Positions 1-10,748 are shown, numbered from the stretch's first letter. The stretch is 16,930 bases of DNA from Candidatus Margulisiibacteriota bacterium (GCA_031279615.1 JAITIE010000045.1:1-16930); one strand, 5' to 3'. Translations and numbers: made by a program. The notes: generated by a model from the letters alone, not told the origin.

Positions 1-3000
1 AGATGCTCGTAGCGGCGCAAACCCGTGCCAGCCGGTATCAGTTTGCCGATGATGACATTTTCTTTCAAGCCGGCCATATTGTCCTGCTTGCCGTACACCG
101 AGGCCTTGGTCAGCACCGACGTCGTTTCCTGAAAAGACGCGGCGGAGATATAGCTGTCCGTATTCAGCGAAGCCTTGGTCAGACCCAGCAGCACGTGGTC
201 GCCGACCGGCGGAGCTTTGCCGTCCGCTTTGAGTTTCTTGATCGTGTCTTCATAGTCAAACACGTCCACGAAATCATCCACCAAATACGGGCTGTCGCCG
301 ATCTCGCGAATACGCACTTTTTTGGTCATCTGGCGCACGATCACTTCGATGTGTTTGTCGTTGGTCGAAACGCCCTGCTGCAAATAAATGCCCAGCTCCT
401 CATTGACCAAAAACAACTGCGCCGCTTTCTTGCCCAAAATCGTGATGACATTGTGCGGATCGATCGGGCCCTTGGTCAGCTGCTCGCCCATCTTGACCTG
501 CTTGCCGGTGTAAAGGTCATTTAGCTTACTGCCCAGCGGTATCTCGTAAGTCTTTTTCTGGCTCTTGTTGCGCACCAAAATTTTGTGGCGGCCGTTTTCC
601 TCCGAGATCGCGTCGATCTGGCCGTCGATCTCCGAGAGCACCGCGGCTTTTTGCGGGTGCCTGGCCTCGAACACTTCCTCCACGCGCGGCAGACCGGCCG
701 TAATATCGCCGGCATCCTGCACTTCCACGTTTTCGATGGCGATGACCTGATCGTATTTCACGGCCTGGTCCTCAGGCACGCACAGCTGCGCGCCAGACTT
801 GATCGGATACACGCCGCCCGGCTCGAGCAGGATGGTCAGCGTACCGTTTTCGTTTTCGGTGATGCCCGTGACGAAACCGGAGCTTTCCGCGCGCACACCC
901 GGCGCCAGCTCCTCATCGTTGTCAACCAAATCCAGTTTCTTGACCAGCAATTCTTTGTCGGCGTCGACAATGTACTGCTTGCGCAAAGACTGGTCGGGAT
1001 TATGAATGAACAGCGAGCCGTTGCGGTTGGCCACCGAGATCATTTCCGAGCCGCCAGAAGCGTATTCTTTTTTGACCGGTTTTTCCACAAAGCCGTGATA
1101 CGAAATCTTGCCCTCGTTGATCGCGAAAATATATTTCACGCTCTTGTCGCGCTTGGCCAGCAGCTCGCCTTTTTTCACTTTTTGGCCATCCTTGACACTC
1201 AGCTCCGAGCCGGTCAGCAGACGCAGCACGCTCTTATTGCCTTTGGGCGGCTTGACATGCGCCAGCAGCGGATGCACCAAAATATCCACGTCTTTGCCGT
1301 CGCGTAAAATAGAAGTCTGGCGCACCTGATCTTTGGCTTTTTGCTGGCCGTCCGGATCGTGGAAATACACCGTGCCGTCGATCGGCGAAAAAATTTCCTC
1401 CATGTCGCCGCCGCCCAGCACCGCGCCGCCGGTATGGAAAGTGCGCATCGTCAGCTGTGTGCCCGGCTCGCCGATAGACTGCGCCGCGATAACGCCCACC
1501 GCCTCGCCGATATTGATCAGCTTGCGGGTCGACAAATCGTAGCCATAGCACTTGCGGCAAATGCCGCCGCGGGTAGAGCAAGTCAGCGGCGAACGGACTT
1601 TGACCGACAAAAACCTGGCCGCTTCGATTTTTTTGGCGGCTTTGTCGTCAATAACTTCGCCTTTTTTAACTAAAATTTCCTTTTCGTTATCCGGATTATG
1701 CAGAGTTTCCGCGGCTACGCGCCCGAACAATCTTTTGCGCAACGAGATCAGCTCCTGGCCGTCCTCATCGTACAGCGGCTCCAGTGTAATACTGTCTGCG
1801 GCGCCGCAGTCTTCCTCGGTGATAATCACATCCTGCGCCACATCAACCAGCCGGCGGGTCAGATAGCCGGACTCGGCTGTGTGCATCGCGGTGTCCACCA
1901 AACCCTTGCGCGCGCCGTAAGAGGAAATAAAGAATTCCGTCAAACTCATACCGTCGTACAGATTGGAAGTGATCGGCACTTTGACCGGACGGCCTTTGGC
2001 GTCGGCCATCAGACCGCGCATCGCGGAGAGCTGACGCACCTGGTCGATATTGCCGCGCGCGCCAGAATTGGCCATCATATACACGCTGTTGTACTCGCCC
2101 AGATTTTTCTGCATTTTTTCCGTAACCACACCGGTCGTGTTGCGCCAAATGTTATTGACTTTTTCTTCGGTCTCTTTTTTCACGCGTCCCAGTTCGCGGA
2201 TCATCGCGCCAGCGATCTCGTCATCCTCGGCCTTTTTCCACTCCCTGATCCGTTTCAGATTTTTGAGCGAGCGCTCCACCACTTTGGCAATCTTGCCGCT
2301 GTTATCTTTTTGTCCGGCCAGGTTTTTGACCGCGCCGGCGTCGCTCTCCAGAGTCTTGCCCAGCGTCTTCAGCGCTTCGTTGAACTCCTCAAACTGCAGG
2401 GCGCTCAAAAGCGCCGGCAGGAGTTTCAGCGCGTCAACCGCTTTGCGCAACTCTTGATATTTCTGCGGTTTTTGGTCGGCAATATAATTGTAGATGCGCG
2501 TCCAAATCTCGCTGTCGACAATTTTTTGCAGATTTTCTAAAACTTCGCCCAGCTCGGTCTGCGCGCTCTGCAATTCTTTGGGCTTGGGCAGTTTGTCCAA
2601 TTCCTGACTGAATTCAAACTGCTCGCCGGACTCGCCGTGCTCGACGTAGCCCCACAGCTCCGGCATGATTTTAAATTTCACCAGAATTTCTTTTAAATGT
2701 TCCAGCGCGTTTTTGACTTTTTTCGTGGTGTCTTCCAGGCCTTCTTCTTTGACCACGCCCTTGAGATAACTGTCGAGGAAATATTTGTCGCCTTTTTGCT
2801 CTTTGCCCAGCAGGACATCGACAATATCCGCCGCCTCAATCAAAGCCGACGGCAGAGCGGCTTTGCCGCGCAGAGCTTCCGTGCCGCCAATTTTCAGTTT
2901 GGCGCGGTCACTCAATAATTCATTGCGGGATTTCCAGGCTTCCAGCCGCTCCAGCACGGTCAGCCAGGCGCCGCGCAGTTGTCCCAAACATTTGCTGATT

Positions 3001-6000
3001 TCTTCCTCATCCTCCGCCTGTCCCAGCTCGGCCAGGGCCTTATCCAGCGGCAGTTTATTGTCCGGATTTTCCGCCAGCAGGTCATTGAGTAAACCGCGCG
3101 GTATATCGAGTTTCGCTTCGGCTTCGTTTTTGCCTTCCAGAGCAGCCAGCGGTTCGTTGAGGTCTTCCACCGGTTTGCGCAGGCTGTTCACTGCGGCTCC
3201 GGGTTTATTCAGCGCGGACAGCGCGTCGCCGGAAATAACCATGTGTTCGATATAATTATCCAGACTATTCAGCCAGTGCAGAGCGCCAAAGGCCGTGACC
3301 ACCGTGCGCGCTTCTTTGTCGGTCTTGAGAAACTCCAGACAGTTGCGCAGTTCGTACAAATTGGTCTTGATATTTTCGGCCTCGTCGGCGTTTTCCATGC
3401 CGGCCAGCAAAGCCAGCGGCGATTGCAACAGATTTTCCAGCACATGCAGAGAAACCAGCACATTGAAATACCTTTGCTGGCCGCGCAGCACGATCAGCGG
3501 TATCTGCAGACGCTCGCGGTGCCGCGTGTCGGATTTGCGCTCGTGATTCGGCTCGACGGATTTCAGTTCGGCCAGACCTTTGACCAGCTCGTTTAAGCCG
3601 TTCAGGATTTTCAAAGCTCTCCGGTTTTTCTCCCCGGCGCCACCGGACTCTTTTTGCACGTCTTTTTCCAAGCGCGCCAGCAGGCGGTCGAGTAGTTTTT
3701 CCGCGGATTTCTTATTGACCACATTAGCGTCGGGCGTGGAATCAATAAACTGCCGCAGATATTTTTTCGTGTCGTTCAGAGTTTTTTGCAGCAAGTCCAT
3801 GACATCCTGCGCGTCCAGGCGGTACACTTCCTGAAATTCGCGCAGGTCTAGATTGTCGACCGCGGTAAAATCTTCCAGCTTGTCCAGCGCGCCGCTCAAA
3901 GAATTGATCTTCGGCGTCACAATCTTGGTGATTTTCTCGCTGACCGGATTATAAACTTCCGTGATTTTTTTCAGCGCGGCTTTGATCTCGCGGACAGCGC
4001 TCTGCGTCAGGCTCTTTTTCGGCTGATCGTTTTTGGACAGCTCCACGTTTTTGGCATAATGTTTTTGCAATTCTTCCAGCAGTGACTTCAGCTCGCTAAT
4101 CTTTAGCCCGCCGACCGCTTCCTTGACGGACTTGGCGTTAAAATTATCCTGCTTGCTACCGTCCGCTTTGATCTCCGCCAGCTCTTCGATCCTGTTTTGC
4201 TCTTTGTCGTTTTTCACGCACTTTTTGACGCTCTCCAGATTGCGGGAAAGATTTTCCAGCAAACCTTTGAGCGCTTTGACATAAGTGCTGTCTTTCGGTT
4301 TGGCTTTGCCTTTTTCCGCTTCGGGAATATCCAGCAAATCGCTCTCCGTAAAATCCGCCGCCTCTTTGGTCTTGAGCGCCTCGCGGAAAATACTCTCCAG
4401 CACGGTCTTGTAACCGCCCAGAGGCTTCAACAGCATATTGTCCAAATATTCCTTGTGGTCTTTGAAATAATAATAGTCGTCTTTTTTCTTGCGCAGAAAA
4501 TCCAGCGAAATGCGCGACACATATCTCTCCACGCGGTCTTTGACGGATTTTTCCTGTGCATCGCCCAGCACGGAGATCAGCAGCTCGCGCCGTGCCCGCA
4601 GTTCGCGCAAAATCGTCTTCACGGCAAAATGCGCGTCGAGAGCGTTCAGCGGCTCTTCCAGCCTGGCCAGCGGCACATTGAAATCGTTGAGTTTTTTGCG
4701 CGCCAGACCGGCTTCTTCCTCGATGCGGTCTTCCTCTTTGCCAGCGTTGATATTAAAAGCGGCCACCTGCTTGCGACTGTTGCCGATGTCGCGGGCTTTG
4801 TTCAAACCCAGCGCCACAAATTCCGGCGGACTGGCCGACACGCCGGACTTAGTCGCGTAATGAAAACCGATATTTTTCAGCTGATCGCACAGCTCGGCCG
4901 TAACCTGAGCGCCGTATATATCGTAGTACTCGGAAATCAAACCGCGAATCTTGCCTTTGTCCATGCGGTAATTAAGATAACTGGCTTTGGGTTTATTGAA
5001 ATGCTCCAGCACTTTGCTGATGGCGTTATTGAAAACCAAACGGCCAATCGTCGTGCGTATCCATTTGTCCTCGTCCTTGACGAGCTGTTCTTTGTCCTCG
5101 GATTCGTTTTTCTTCAGGCTGAGCACATCTTCAAAATTGAGCAGTAAATTATTGCGCGAAATCCGGATCGGCTGCTGAATCCTGATCATGTGCAGATTGT
5201 AAGCTTTCATCGCCTCGTTGATGTCCGCAAAAGGCCGCGCTTTTTCCTCCAGCCGGCTTTTGGCCAGATACAGGAATTGTCCGGCTTTTTCGTCAAAAGC
5301 TTTGACTTCTTTGTCAGCCGCGCGCTCCATCGTCATCCAGTACAGACCGATAACCATGTCCTGCGTCGGCGTGATGATCGGGCTGCCGTTGGACGCGGAG
5401 AGGATATTGTTGTCCGCGCGCAGTAAAATACGGCACTCTGCCTGCGCTTCGGTGGACAGCGGCACGTGCACGGCCATCTGGTCGCCGTCGAAGTCCGCAT
5501 TGAAAGCCGTGCAGACCAGCGGGTGTATCTGGATCGCCTTGCCCTCGACCAGCACCGGCTCAAAAGCCTGAATGCCCAGACGGTGCAGTGTTGGCGCGCG
5601 GTTGAGCATCACGGGGTGGCCTTTAATGACTTTTTCCAGAGCGTTGTAGACCACCACGTCTTTGTTTTCGATCTTGCGTTTGGCGTCCTTGATATTGTGC
5701 GCTTCACCGCTGGCCACCAGCTCGTGAATAATGAACGGCTTGAACAGCTCGATCGCCATTTCTTTGGGCAGGCCGCATTGATGCAGTTTGAGCGAGGGGC
5801 CGACCACGATCACCGAACGTCCGGAATAATCCACGCGTTTGCCGAGCAGATTTTGGCGGAAACGCCCCTGCTTGCCCTCGATAATATTGGAAATCGAGCG
5901 CAGCGGCCGACCGTTGGTGCCGGTGGCTTCGCGGCCATGCTTGCCGTTGTCAAACAGCACATCGACGGCTTCCTGTAGCATGCGTTTTTCATTGCGCACG

Positions 6001-6851
6001 ATCATATTCGGCGCGCCGATGTCCAGCAGTCTTTTCAGGCGGTTGTTCCTGTTTAAAACGCGGCGGTACAAATCGTTGAGGTCCGAAGCCGCGAAACGGC
6101 CGCCTTCCAGCTGCACCATTGGCCGCAGGTCCGGTGGCATGACCGGAACGCAGTCCATGACCATCCAGGACGGCTTGTTGCCGGAAGACAAAAACGCCTC
6201 CACCACGCGAATGCGTTTGGTTAGTTTGAGGTAGGTCGGGCCTTTGGCAGCGGACAGCTCGCGGCGCAGACCGCCCAGCAATTTGTCCAAATCCATATCG
6301 TCCAGCACGTCTTTAACGGCTTTGGCGCCCATGTCGGCCTGGAATTTCTGGCCGTATTTTTGCTTGTAATAATTGTACTCGGCTTCCTGCAGCAACTGCG
6401 TGACTTTTAGTTCCTTGACCGACTCGTGCACTTTGGTGACCATGTAGGACTCGTAATACACGACGCGTTCCAGATTTTTGTAGGGCATATCCAGCATGAG
6501 GCCGATATGCGACGGCACGCCTTTCAAAAACCAAATATGCGCGACCGGCGCGGCCAGCTCAATATGCCCCATGCGCTCGCGCCGCACTTTGGAGTTCGTG
6601 ATCTCCACGCCACAGCGTTCGCAGGTGATGCCGCGGTAACGCACGCGCCGGTACTTGCCGCAGGTGCATTCCCAGTCTTTGACCGGCCCGAAAATCCGCT
6701 CGCAGAATAAGCCGTGGCGTTCCGGCTTGAACGTGCGGTAATTAATCGTCTCCGGCTTTTTGACTTCACCGTGCGACCAAAATCTGATCTGTTCCGGCGA
6801 AGCGATGCCCAGCTTGATGCTTTTGAAATCTTTCGGGTCACGAACTAACAT
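1..6851 (-). CDS. rpoC: DNA-directed RNA polymerase beta' subunit with giant insertion (3' end cut by window)
   Basis: Catalytic subunit of RNA polymerase. The ATG follows AAGGAGG by six bases, 42 bases after rpoB. The frame stays open for 2283 codons to the window edge. It is cut just after the LIPAGTG motif near the normal C-terminus, so little is missing. Seen in order: N-terminal zinc ribbon (C62, C64, C77, C80), clamp and dock regions like E. coli without the Thermus-type N-terminal insertion, catalytic NADFDGD (D453, D455, D457), the first rim-helix region (about 669-694), an insertion of about 850 residues, the conserved IWRN/SGARGN region (from 1565), bridge helix (about 1625-1670), second zinc site (C1682, C1758, C1765, C1768), trigger-loop start HTGGA (1806-1810), a second insertion of about 235 residues, and DITAGLPRV (from 2049). 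The usual family length is 1200-1400. All catalytic residues are intact, so I infer a functional enzyme. Confidence 0.97.
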   Translation of the reverse strand, partial: MLVRDPKDFKSIKLGIASPEQIRFWSHGEVKKPETINYRTFKPERHGLFCERIFGPVKDWECTCGKYRRVRYRGITCERCGVEITNSKVRRERMGHIELAAPVAHIWFLKGVPSHIGLMLDMPYKNLERVVYYESYMVTKVHESVKELKVTQLLQEAEYNYYKQKYGQKFQADMGAKAVKDVLDDMDLDKLLGGLRRELSAAKGPTYLKLTKRIRVVEAFLSSGNKPSWMVMDCVPVMPPDLRPMVQLEGGRFAASDLNDLYRRVLNRNNRLKRLLDIGAPNMIVRNEKRMLQEAVDVLFDNGKHGREATGTNGRPLRSISNIIEGKQGRFRQNLLGKRVDYSGRSVIVVGPSLKLHQCGLPKEMAIELFKPFIIHELVASGEAHNIKDAKRKIENKDVVVYNALEKVIKGHPVMLNRAPTLHRLGIQAFEPVLVEGKAIQIHPLVCTAFNADFDGDQMAVHVPLSTEAQAECRILLRADNNILSASNGSPIITPTQDMVIGLYWMTMERAADKEVKAFDEKAGQFLYLAKSRLEEKARPFADINEAMKAYNLHMIRIQQPIRISRNNLLLNFEDVLSLKKNESEDKEQLVKDEDKWIRTTIGRLVFNNAISKVLEHFNKPKASYLNYRMDKGKIRGLISEYYDIYGAQVTAELCDQLKNIGFHYATKSGVSASPPEFVALGLNKARDIGNSRKQVAAFNINAGKEEDRIEEEAGLARKKLNDFNVPLARLEEPLNALDAHFAVKTILRELRARRELLISVLGDAQEKSVKDRVERYVSRISLDFLRKKKDDYYYFKDHKEYLDNMLLKPLGGYKTVLESIFREALKTKEAADFTESDLLDIPEAEKGKAKPKDSTYVKALKGLLENLSRNLESVKKCVKNDKEQNRIEELAEIKADGSKQDNFNAKSVKEAVGGLKISELKSLLEELQKHYAKNVELSKNDQPKKSLTQSAVREIKAALKKITEVYNPVSEKITKIVTPKINSLSGALDKLEDFTAVDNLDLREFQEVYRLDAQDVMDLLQKTLNDTKKYLRQFIDSTPDANVVNKKSAEKLLDRLLARLEKDVQKESGGAGEKNRRALKILNGLNELVKGLAELKSVEPNHERKSDTRHRERLQIPLIVLRGQQRYFNVLVSLHVLENLLQSPLALLAGMENADEAENIKTNLYELRNCLEFLKTDKEARTVVTAFGALHWLNSLDNYIEHMVISGDALSALNKPGAAVNSLRKPVEDLNEPLAALEGKNEAEAKLDIPRGLLNDLLAENPDNKLPLDKALAELGQAEDEEEISKCLGQLRGAWLTVLERLEAWKSRNELLSDRAKLKIGGTEALRGKAALPSALIEAADIVDVLLGKEQKGDKYFLDSYLKGVVKEEGLEDTTKKVKNALEHLKEILVKFKIMPELWGYVEHGESGEQFEFSQELDKLPKPKELQSAQTELGEVLENLQKIVDSEIWTRIYNYIADQKPQKYQELRKAVDALKLLPALLSALQFEEFNEALKTLGKTLESDAGAVKNLAGQKDNSGKIAKVVERSLKNLKRIREWKKAEDDEIAGAMIRELGRVKKETEEKVNNIWRNTTGVVTEKMQKNLGEYNSVYMMANSGARGNIDQVRQLSAMRGLMADAKGRPVKVPITSNLYDGMSLTEFFISSYGARKGLVDTAMHTAESGYLTRRLVDVAQDVIITEEDCGAADSITLEPLYDEDGQELISLRKRLFGRVAAETLHNPDNEKEILVKKGEVIDDKAAKKIEAARFLSVKVRSPLTCSTRGGICRKCYGYDLSTRKLINIGEAVGVIAAQSIGEPGTQLTMRTFHTGGAVLGGGDMEEIFSPIDGTVYFHDPDGQQKAKDQVRQTSILRDGKDVDILVHPLLAHVKPPKGNKSVLRLLTGSELSVKDGQKVKKGELLAKRDKSVKYIFAINEGKISYHGFVEKPVKKEYASGGSEMISVANRNGSLFIHNPDQSLRKQYIVDADKELLVKKLDLVDNDEELAPGVRAESSGFVTGITENENGTLTILLEPGGVYPIKSGAQLCVPEDQAVKYDQVIAIENVEVQDAGDITAGLPRVEEVFEARHPQKAAVLSEIDGQIDAISEENGRHKILVRNKSQKKTYEIPLGSKLNDLYTGKQVKMGEQLTKGPIDPHNVITILGKKAAQLFLVNEELGIYLQQGVSTNDKHIEVIVRQMTKKVRIREIGDSPYLVDDFVDVFDYEDTIKKLKADGKAPPVGDHVLLGLTKASLNTDSYISAASFQETTSVLTKASVYGKQDNMAGLKENVIIGKLIPAGTGLRRYEH
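708..1421 (-). other. SI3-like insertion in the RpoC trigger loop
   Basis: The trigger loop starts with [12 protein letters not shown] (ending at residue 1810) and resumes with DITAGLPRV at residue 2049. In minimal enzymes such as Thermus these are almost adjacent, so about 235 residues are inserted. The segment is beta-rich, with patterns such as [14 protein letters not shown] typical of sandwich-barrel hybrid motifs. Gammaproteobacteria carry SI3 (about 190 residues) at this place and cyanobacteria a larger one. This looks like the same class of insertion. Confidence 0.75.
2235..4769 (-). other. About 850-residue insertion in the RpoC rim helices
   Basis: Between the conserved TKSG (S669) and VNNIW (V1565) there are 896 residues. 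From memory of E. coli beta', this span is about 47 residues. The extra sequence, roughly residues 695-1540 (boundaries uncertain by 15-20), is rich in Leu, Lys, Glu, Ala and Asn, has few Cys and little Gly, and reads as a chain of amphipathic helices. Short similar segments recur, for example [16 protein letters not shown] and [10 protein letters not shown], each followed by an acidic Ala/Glu stretch. I see no nuclease, protease, intein or nucleotide-binding motif. The frame and codon style continue unbroken from the flanking rpoC sequence. The two rim helices border the secondary channel, the known docking site of GreA, GreB and DksA. What the insert does is unknown. Confidence 0.85.
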
Positions 6852-6893
6852 TTATGCCTCCTTAAAATTTGCAAACCTCAAAAAACGTCCGCG

Positions 6894-9800
6894 TTATTTC
6901 CGGTCTATCTCCCGTCCGTCGGCGGTCAGGACTTTCATGTCCAGTCCCAGCGAGCGGATCTCGCGCACCAGCACGTGGAATGAAGCCGGCGTGCCAGGCG
7001 GCGGCAGATTTTTGCCCTTGATAATCGCTTCGTAAACTTTGGCGCGGCCCGACACATCGTCGGACTTGACCGTCAGTAATTCCTGCAGAGTGTACGCGGC
7101 GCCGTAAGCCTCCAGCGCCCAGACTTCCATTTCGCCGAAACGCTGGCCGCCCATTTGCGCTTTGCCGCCCAGCGGCTGCTGTGTAACCAGCGAGTACGGA
7201 CCGGTGGCGCGCGCGTGCATTTTTTCCTCGACGAGGTGGATCAGCTTGAGCATGTACATATACCCGCACATAACTGGCTTGGCGTAAGGCTCACCGGTGC
7301 GTCCGTCGCGCAAAGTCACCTCGCCGCTCTCGCTCAGCCACTCAAAACCCGGGATTTTCCGCGCCTCGCGCAGTTTTTCCTCGATCGCCTGCACCGACGC
7401 GCCTTTTTCCGGATTTTCTGTCTCGTTTATCGCTTCGTCGAATTGCTGAGCTTCTATATACTCGCCCAGCGCGTGCGCGGCGTTGCCCAAAACCGTTTCA
7501 TAAATCTGGCCGACATTCATACGCGAAGGCACGCCCAGCGGATTGAGCACAATGTCTACCGGCTTGCCGTCCGGCAGGAACGGCATGTCTTCCGCCGGCA
7601 GGATGCGCGAAATCACGCCTTTGTTGCCGTGGCGTCCGGACATCTTGTCACCGACCATGACCTTGCGCAGCTGCGCCACATAGACCCGCACAATAGTTTT
7701 CACGCCGGGCGGCATGTCATCTTTGTTGTTCTCGTCAAACACGCGGACATCCACCACTTTGCCGCCTTCGCCGGACGACACGCGCAGTGAGGAGTCTTTC
7801 ATATCGCGGGCTTTGTCGCCGAAAATCGCGCGCAGTAATTTTTCCTCCGGCGGCTGTTCCTGTTCGCCCTTGGGCGTCACCTTGCCGACCAGAATATCGC
7901 CAGCGGTCACCGTCGAGCCTGGCCGGATAATGCCGCGCTCGTCCAGATTGCGCAGAAACTCCTCGCTGACATTGGGGATTTCCGGCGTCAGCTCCTCCGC
8001 GCCAACTTTGGTCGTGCGCACTTCCAGCTCGTAGCGGTTGATATGTATCGTCGTAAAAATATCGTCCTTGACCATGCGGTCAGACACCAAAATCGCGTCC
8101 TCGAAATTGTAGCCGTCAAAAGGCAGGAACGCCACCAGCACATTTTTACCGATCGCCAGCTCGCCGTCCTTGAAGCAGGTGCCTTCGACCAGCGGATCGC
8201 CAGCTTTGACCTTTTGCTCGACCGTCACGATCGGCTTTTGGTTGCGGCAGGTGTTTTGATTGGTGCGCAGATATTTAATCAGCTCATATTTTTTCTCATA
8301 GGCTTTTCTGCCGTCCGCCGGAGCATATTTGATGACAATTTTATTGGCGTCGACTTCGCTCACCTCACCGTCGGCCTCCGCAAAAAGCGCCGTGGAAATA
8401 TTTTTGCCGATGTGCTTCTCCATGCCCGTGCCGACAAAAGCGCGGTCCGGGTAAATCAACGGCGTGGCCTGCCGCATCATGTTGGAGCCCATCAGCGCGC
8501 GGTTGGCGTCGTCGTGCTCCAAAAACGGCACCAGACAGGCGCTCACGCCAAAAAGCTGTTTGGGCGAAACACCGACATAATTGACTTCCGCAGTCCTGAA
8601 CATGTCGAACTCGCCTTTTTTGCGCGCCGGCACAATGTCGCCTTTTAATTTATTGTCCGGCGTCACGCTGACATCGTAAGGAGCGATAATCGACTCTTCC
8701 TCTTTCTCCGCGGTCAAATACACCGGCGGATTGTTCCGGCCATTTTTGACCTCGCCGTTTTCCACTTCAAAATACGGCGTCACGATGAAGCCGTGCCTAT
8801 TGACATCGGCAAAAGTCGCCAGCGGCGAGATCAAACCGGAAGTCGGGCCTTCGGGCGTCTCCACCGGACAGATGCGTCCGTAATGCGACGGCTGAATATC
8901 GCGCACTTCAAAACCCGCGCGTTCTTTATTGACACCGCCGGGACCCATTGCCGACAGACGGCGTTTGTGCGCCAGCTCCGCCAGCGGATTGATCTGGTCC
9001 ATAAACTGCGACAACTGTGAGGAGCCGAAAAATTCTTTCATCACCGCGATCAACGGGCGGATATTGATAAGCGCCTGCGGCATGAAATCCTCGTTGCCTT
9101 TGAGCATCATCTGGTCTTTGATCAATCTTTCCAGACGGGTCAAACCAACTTTGAACTGCCTCTGCAGCAGCTCGCCCACCGCGCGCACACGGCGATTGGA
9201 CAGGTGATCGATGTCGTCCACCGAAGCCGAGACATCAGCGGTGAACAGCTTGATCAGATAACGTGCTACAGCCGCCACGTCTTCGTTGGTCAAGTAGTGC
9301 ACATCCTCGTTGTGCGCTTCGGCAAAACCCAGCTTGGTGTTGATTTTGTAACGGCCAATCTCGCCCAAATCATAGCGGTCAGGATTGAAAAACAGATTTT
9401 CCAAAAACTGCCTGGCGCCGTCCTCCGTGATATGGTCGCCCGGACGCAGTTTGCGGTACAGCTCGACCAGCGCTTCGCTCGGCGTCAAAATAGGACCGAT
9501 TTTTTTATTCTTAATCGTTTTGTCTAGATACTCGCCGCCGTTGAGCACCCGTTTGATTTTGGTCAGGTCTTCCGGATCCGGCTCATTGCTCAGAGCCTGG
9601 CGCATCTCGTCCTCATTGTAGCCGCGCGCCGCCAGGAACAAAGACAGGCCGATTTTTTTCATTTTGTTGATGTAAACCCAGATCACGCCGTTGGTGTCGA
9701 TTTCCATTTCCAGCCAGGCGCCGCGGTTGGGAATAATCTTAGCCTTGAAAGATTTTTCGTTTTTCTTGGCGTTTACTTTTTCCTCAAAATACACGCCGGA

Positions 9801-10241
9801 CGACCGCACGAACTGTGAAATGACCACGCGCTCGTCGCCGTTGAAAATGAACGTGCCTTGTTTGGTCATGCGCGGTATCTCGCCCATGTAAATCGTCTGC
9901 TGTTTGATTTCGCCAGTGATCGTATCCACCAGCCGCACCGGCACACGCAGTGACAGCGCGTAAGTATGCTCCTCGCGCAGACAGTCGATCTCCGAATATT
10001 TCGGCTCCTCGACTTCCGGTTTGGTATAGGCGTTTTTGTCCTCGTCAAAATACAAAAAGGAAAGCTCGTAACGGCCGTTGAAACCCACGATCGGGCTGAT
10101 GGCTTTTAACTCCTCCTCAATGCCCTCGTGCAAAAACTTATCGTAAGACTTCAACTGCAAAGACGTGAGCTTGGGCACGTCCAATTTTTCTTCAGGAATG
10201 TCAGCGTTTAACTTTACTCTCGGTTTAATTTTTGCGACCAC
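6894..10241 (-). CDS. rpoB: DNA-directed RNA polymerase beta subunit
   Basis: Second catalytic subunit of RNA polymerase, 1115 residues against about 1340 in E. coli; it lacks the large lineage-specific insertions SI1 and SI2. The start is GTG (MVAKIKPRVKL), eight bases after AGGAGG. Seen in order: the N-terminal lobes, the rifampicin-pocket region FFGSSQLSQFMDQ (D415) through HKRRLSAMG (H425, S430, matching E. coli H526 and S531), cluster II ETPEGPTSGLI (461-471), the active-site FDGYNFEDA and GDKMSGRHGNKG elements, and the C-terminal MGGQRFGEMEVWALEAYGAA clamp region ending in GLDMKVL. Oddities: E. coli N518, L533 and N568 correspond to I417, M432 and T467 here. It lies between rplL (85-base gap with a hairpin) and rpoC (42-base gap), the conserved order. 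Confidence 0.99.
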   Translation of the reverse strand: MVAKIKPRVKLNADIPEEKLDVPKLTSLQLKSYDKFLHEGIEEELKAISPIVGFNGRYELSFLYFDEDKNAYTKPEVEEPKYSEIDCLREEHTYALSLRVPVRLVDTITGEIKQQTIYMGEIPRMTKQGTFIFNGDERVVISQFVRSSGVYFEEKVNAKKNEKSFKAKIIPNRGAWLEMEIDTNGVIWVYINKMKKIGLSLFLAARGYNEDEMRQALSNEPDPEDLTKIKRVLNGGEYLDKTIKNKKIGPILTPSEALVELYRKLRPGDHITEDGARQFLENLFFNPDRYDLGEIGRYKINTKLGFAEAHNEDVHYLTNEDVAAVARYLIKLFTADVSASVDDIDHLSNRRVRAVGELLQRQFKVGLTRLERLIKDQMMLKGNEDFMPQALINIRPLIAVMKEFFGSSQLSQFMDQINPLAELAHKRRLSAMGPGGVNKERAGFEVRDIQPSHYGRICPVETPEGPTSGLISPLATFADVNRHGFIVTPYFEVENGEVKNGRNNPPVYLTAEKEEESIIAPYDVSVTPDNKLKGDIVPARKKGEFDMFRTAEVNYVGVSPKQLFGVSACLVPFLEHDDANRALMGSNMMRQATPLIYPDRAFVGTGMEKHIGKNISTALFAEADGEVSEVDANKIVIKYAPADGRKAYEKKYELIKYLRTNQNTCRNQKPIVTVEQKVKAGDPLVEGTCFKDGELAIGKNVLVAFLPFDGYNFEDAILVSDRMVKDDIFTTIHINRYELEVRTTKVGAEELTPEIPNVSEEFLRNLDERGIIRPGSTVTAGDILVGKVTPKGEQEQPPEEKLLRAIFGDKARDMKDSSLRVSSGEGGKVVDVRVFDENNKDDMPPGVKTIVRVYVAQLRKVMVGDKMSGRHGNKGVISRILPAEDMPFLPDGKPVDIVLNPLGVPSRMNVGQIYETVLGNAAHALGEYIEAQQFDEAINETENPEKGASVQAIEEKLREARKIPGFEWLSESGEVTLRDGRTGEPYAKPVMCGYMYMLKLIHLVEEKMHARATGPYSLVTQQPLGGKAQMGGQRFGEMEVWALEAYGAAYTLQELLTVKSDDVSGRAKVYEAIIKGKNLPPPGTPASFHVLVREIRSLGLDMKVLTADGREIDRK

Positions 10242-10276
10242 TCTGGCGCCTCCTCAGATAGACTAAAGCACAATTA

Positions 10277-10305
10277 CCCGGGTCTTTGTTTGGCAAAAAC
10301 CCGGG
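10277..10305 (-). other. Hairpin in the rplL-rpoB spacer
   Basis: On the minus strand CCCGGGT and ACCCGGG form a 7-bp stem with a 15-base loop. No run of T follows, so it is not a typical intrinsic terminator. In E. coli the rplL-rpoB spacer holds an attenuator and an RNase III site that lower RNA polymerase expression relative to ribosomal proteins. A similar role here is inference from position only. Confidence 0.4.
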
Positions 10306-10326
10306 GTTCCTTAAATGCTAAAAACT

Positions 10327-10722
10327 TTACTTGATCTCAACTTTAGCGCCTTCTTTTTCCAGCTTTTCTTTAATAGATTTCGCTTCGTCCGCCGACACGC
10401 CTTCCTTGACCGGTTTTGGAGCGCCGTCCACTAAATCCTTGGCTTCTTTCAAGCCCAGTCCGGTAATCTCACGCAGCGCCTTTAACACCTGGATTTTCTT
10501 ATCTCCGGCGCTGGCCAGAATAACGCTGACAGTAGAGGCAGCGGCTCCGGCGTCTCCACCGGCGGCAGCTGCGGCCGCGGGAACAGCGGCTACAGCCACG
10601 GGAGCGGCCGCGGTCACGCCAAACTTTTCTTCCAAAGCTTTGACCAGACCGTTCAACTCCAGCACTGAAAGTTTTTCCACTTTATCAATAATTTCTTGAG
10701 AAACTGCGGTAACTTCTGTCAT
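10327..10722 (-). CDS. rplL: 50S ribosomal protein L7/L12
   Basis: Stalk protein that binds the C-terminal helix of L10 as dimers and recruits translation GTPases to the ribosome. The product is 131 residues. An N-terminal dimerisation helix pair (1-34) is followed by an unusually plain Ala/Val/Gly hinge (about 37-63) and a C-terminal domain from about residue 64 with the family signature [24 protein letters not shown] (the GTPase-factor contact surface), ending in AKVEIK. The ATG follows a strong GAGGAGGTG site. It is preceded by rplJ across a 62-base spacer with a 10-bp hairpin and followed by rpoB. A separate, strong ribosome binding site suits the need for several L12 copies per L10. Confidence 0.99.
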   Translation of the reverse strand: MTEVTAVSQEIIDKVEKLSVLELNGLVKALEEKFGVTAAAPVAVAAVPAAAAAAGGDAGAAASTVSVILASAGDKKIQVLKALREITGLGLKEAKDLVDGAPKPVKEGVSADEAKSIKEKLEKEGAKVEIK

Positions 10723-10748
10723 TATAAATTCACCTCCTCATACTTAAG

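Noticed and set aside
2235..4769. The RpoC insertion as an intein
   Set aside because: It does not begin with Cys/Ser at a catalytic block or end in His-Asn, has no homing-endonuclease motif, and sits in the variable rim helices rather than in a conserved active-site motif.
4197..5147. Long open frame on the plus strand (316 codons) opposite rpoC, and similar ones at 585-1307, 1698-2540 and elsewhere
   Set aside because: They are antisense to a clearly conserved gene, have low-complexity Phe/His/Gln/Arg-rich translations typical of a mirrored GC-biased frame, and show no recognisable domain or convincing ribosome binding site.
1..6851. A split rpoC1/rpoC2 as in cyanobacteria, or a frameshifted pseudogene
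   Set aside because: The frame is continuous from the ATG at 6851 to the window edge. Spot translations across the insertion (about 3000-3180, 3360-3480 and 4020-4080) gave no stops, and conserved motifs are in one frame on both sides.
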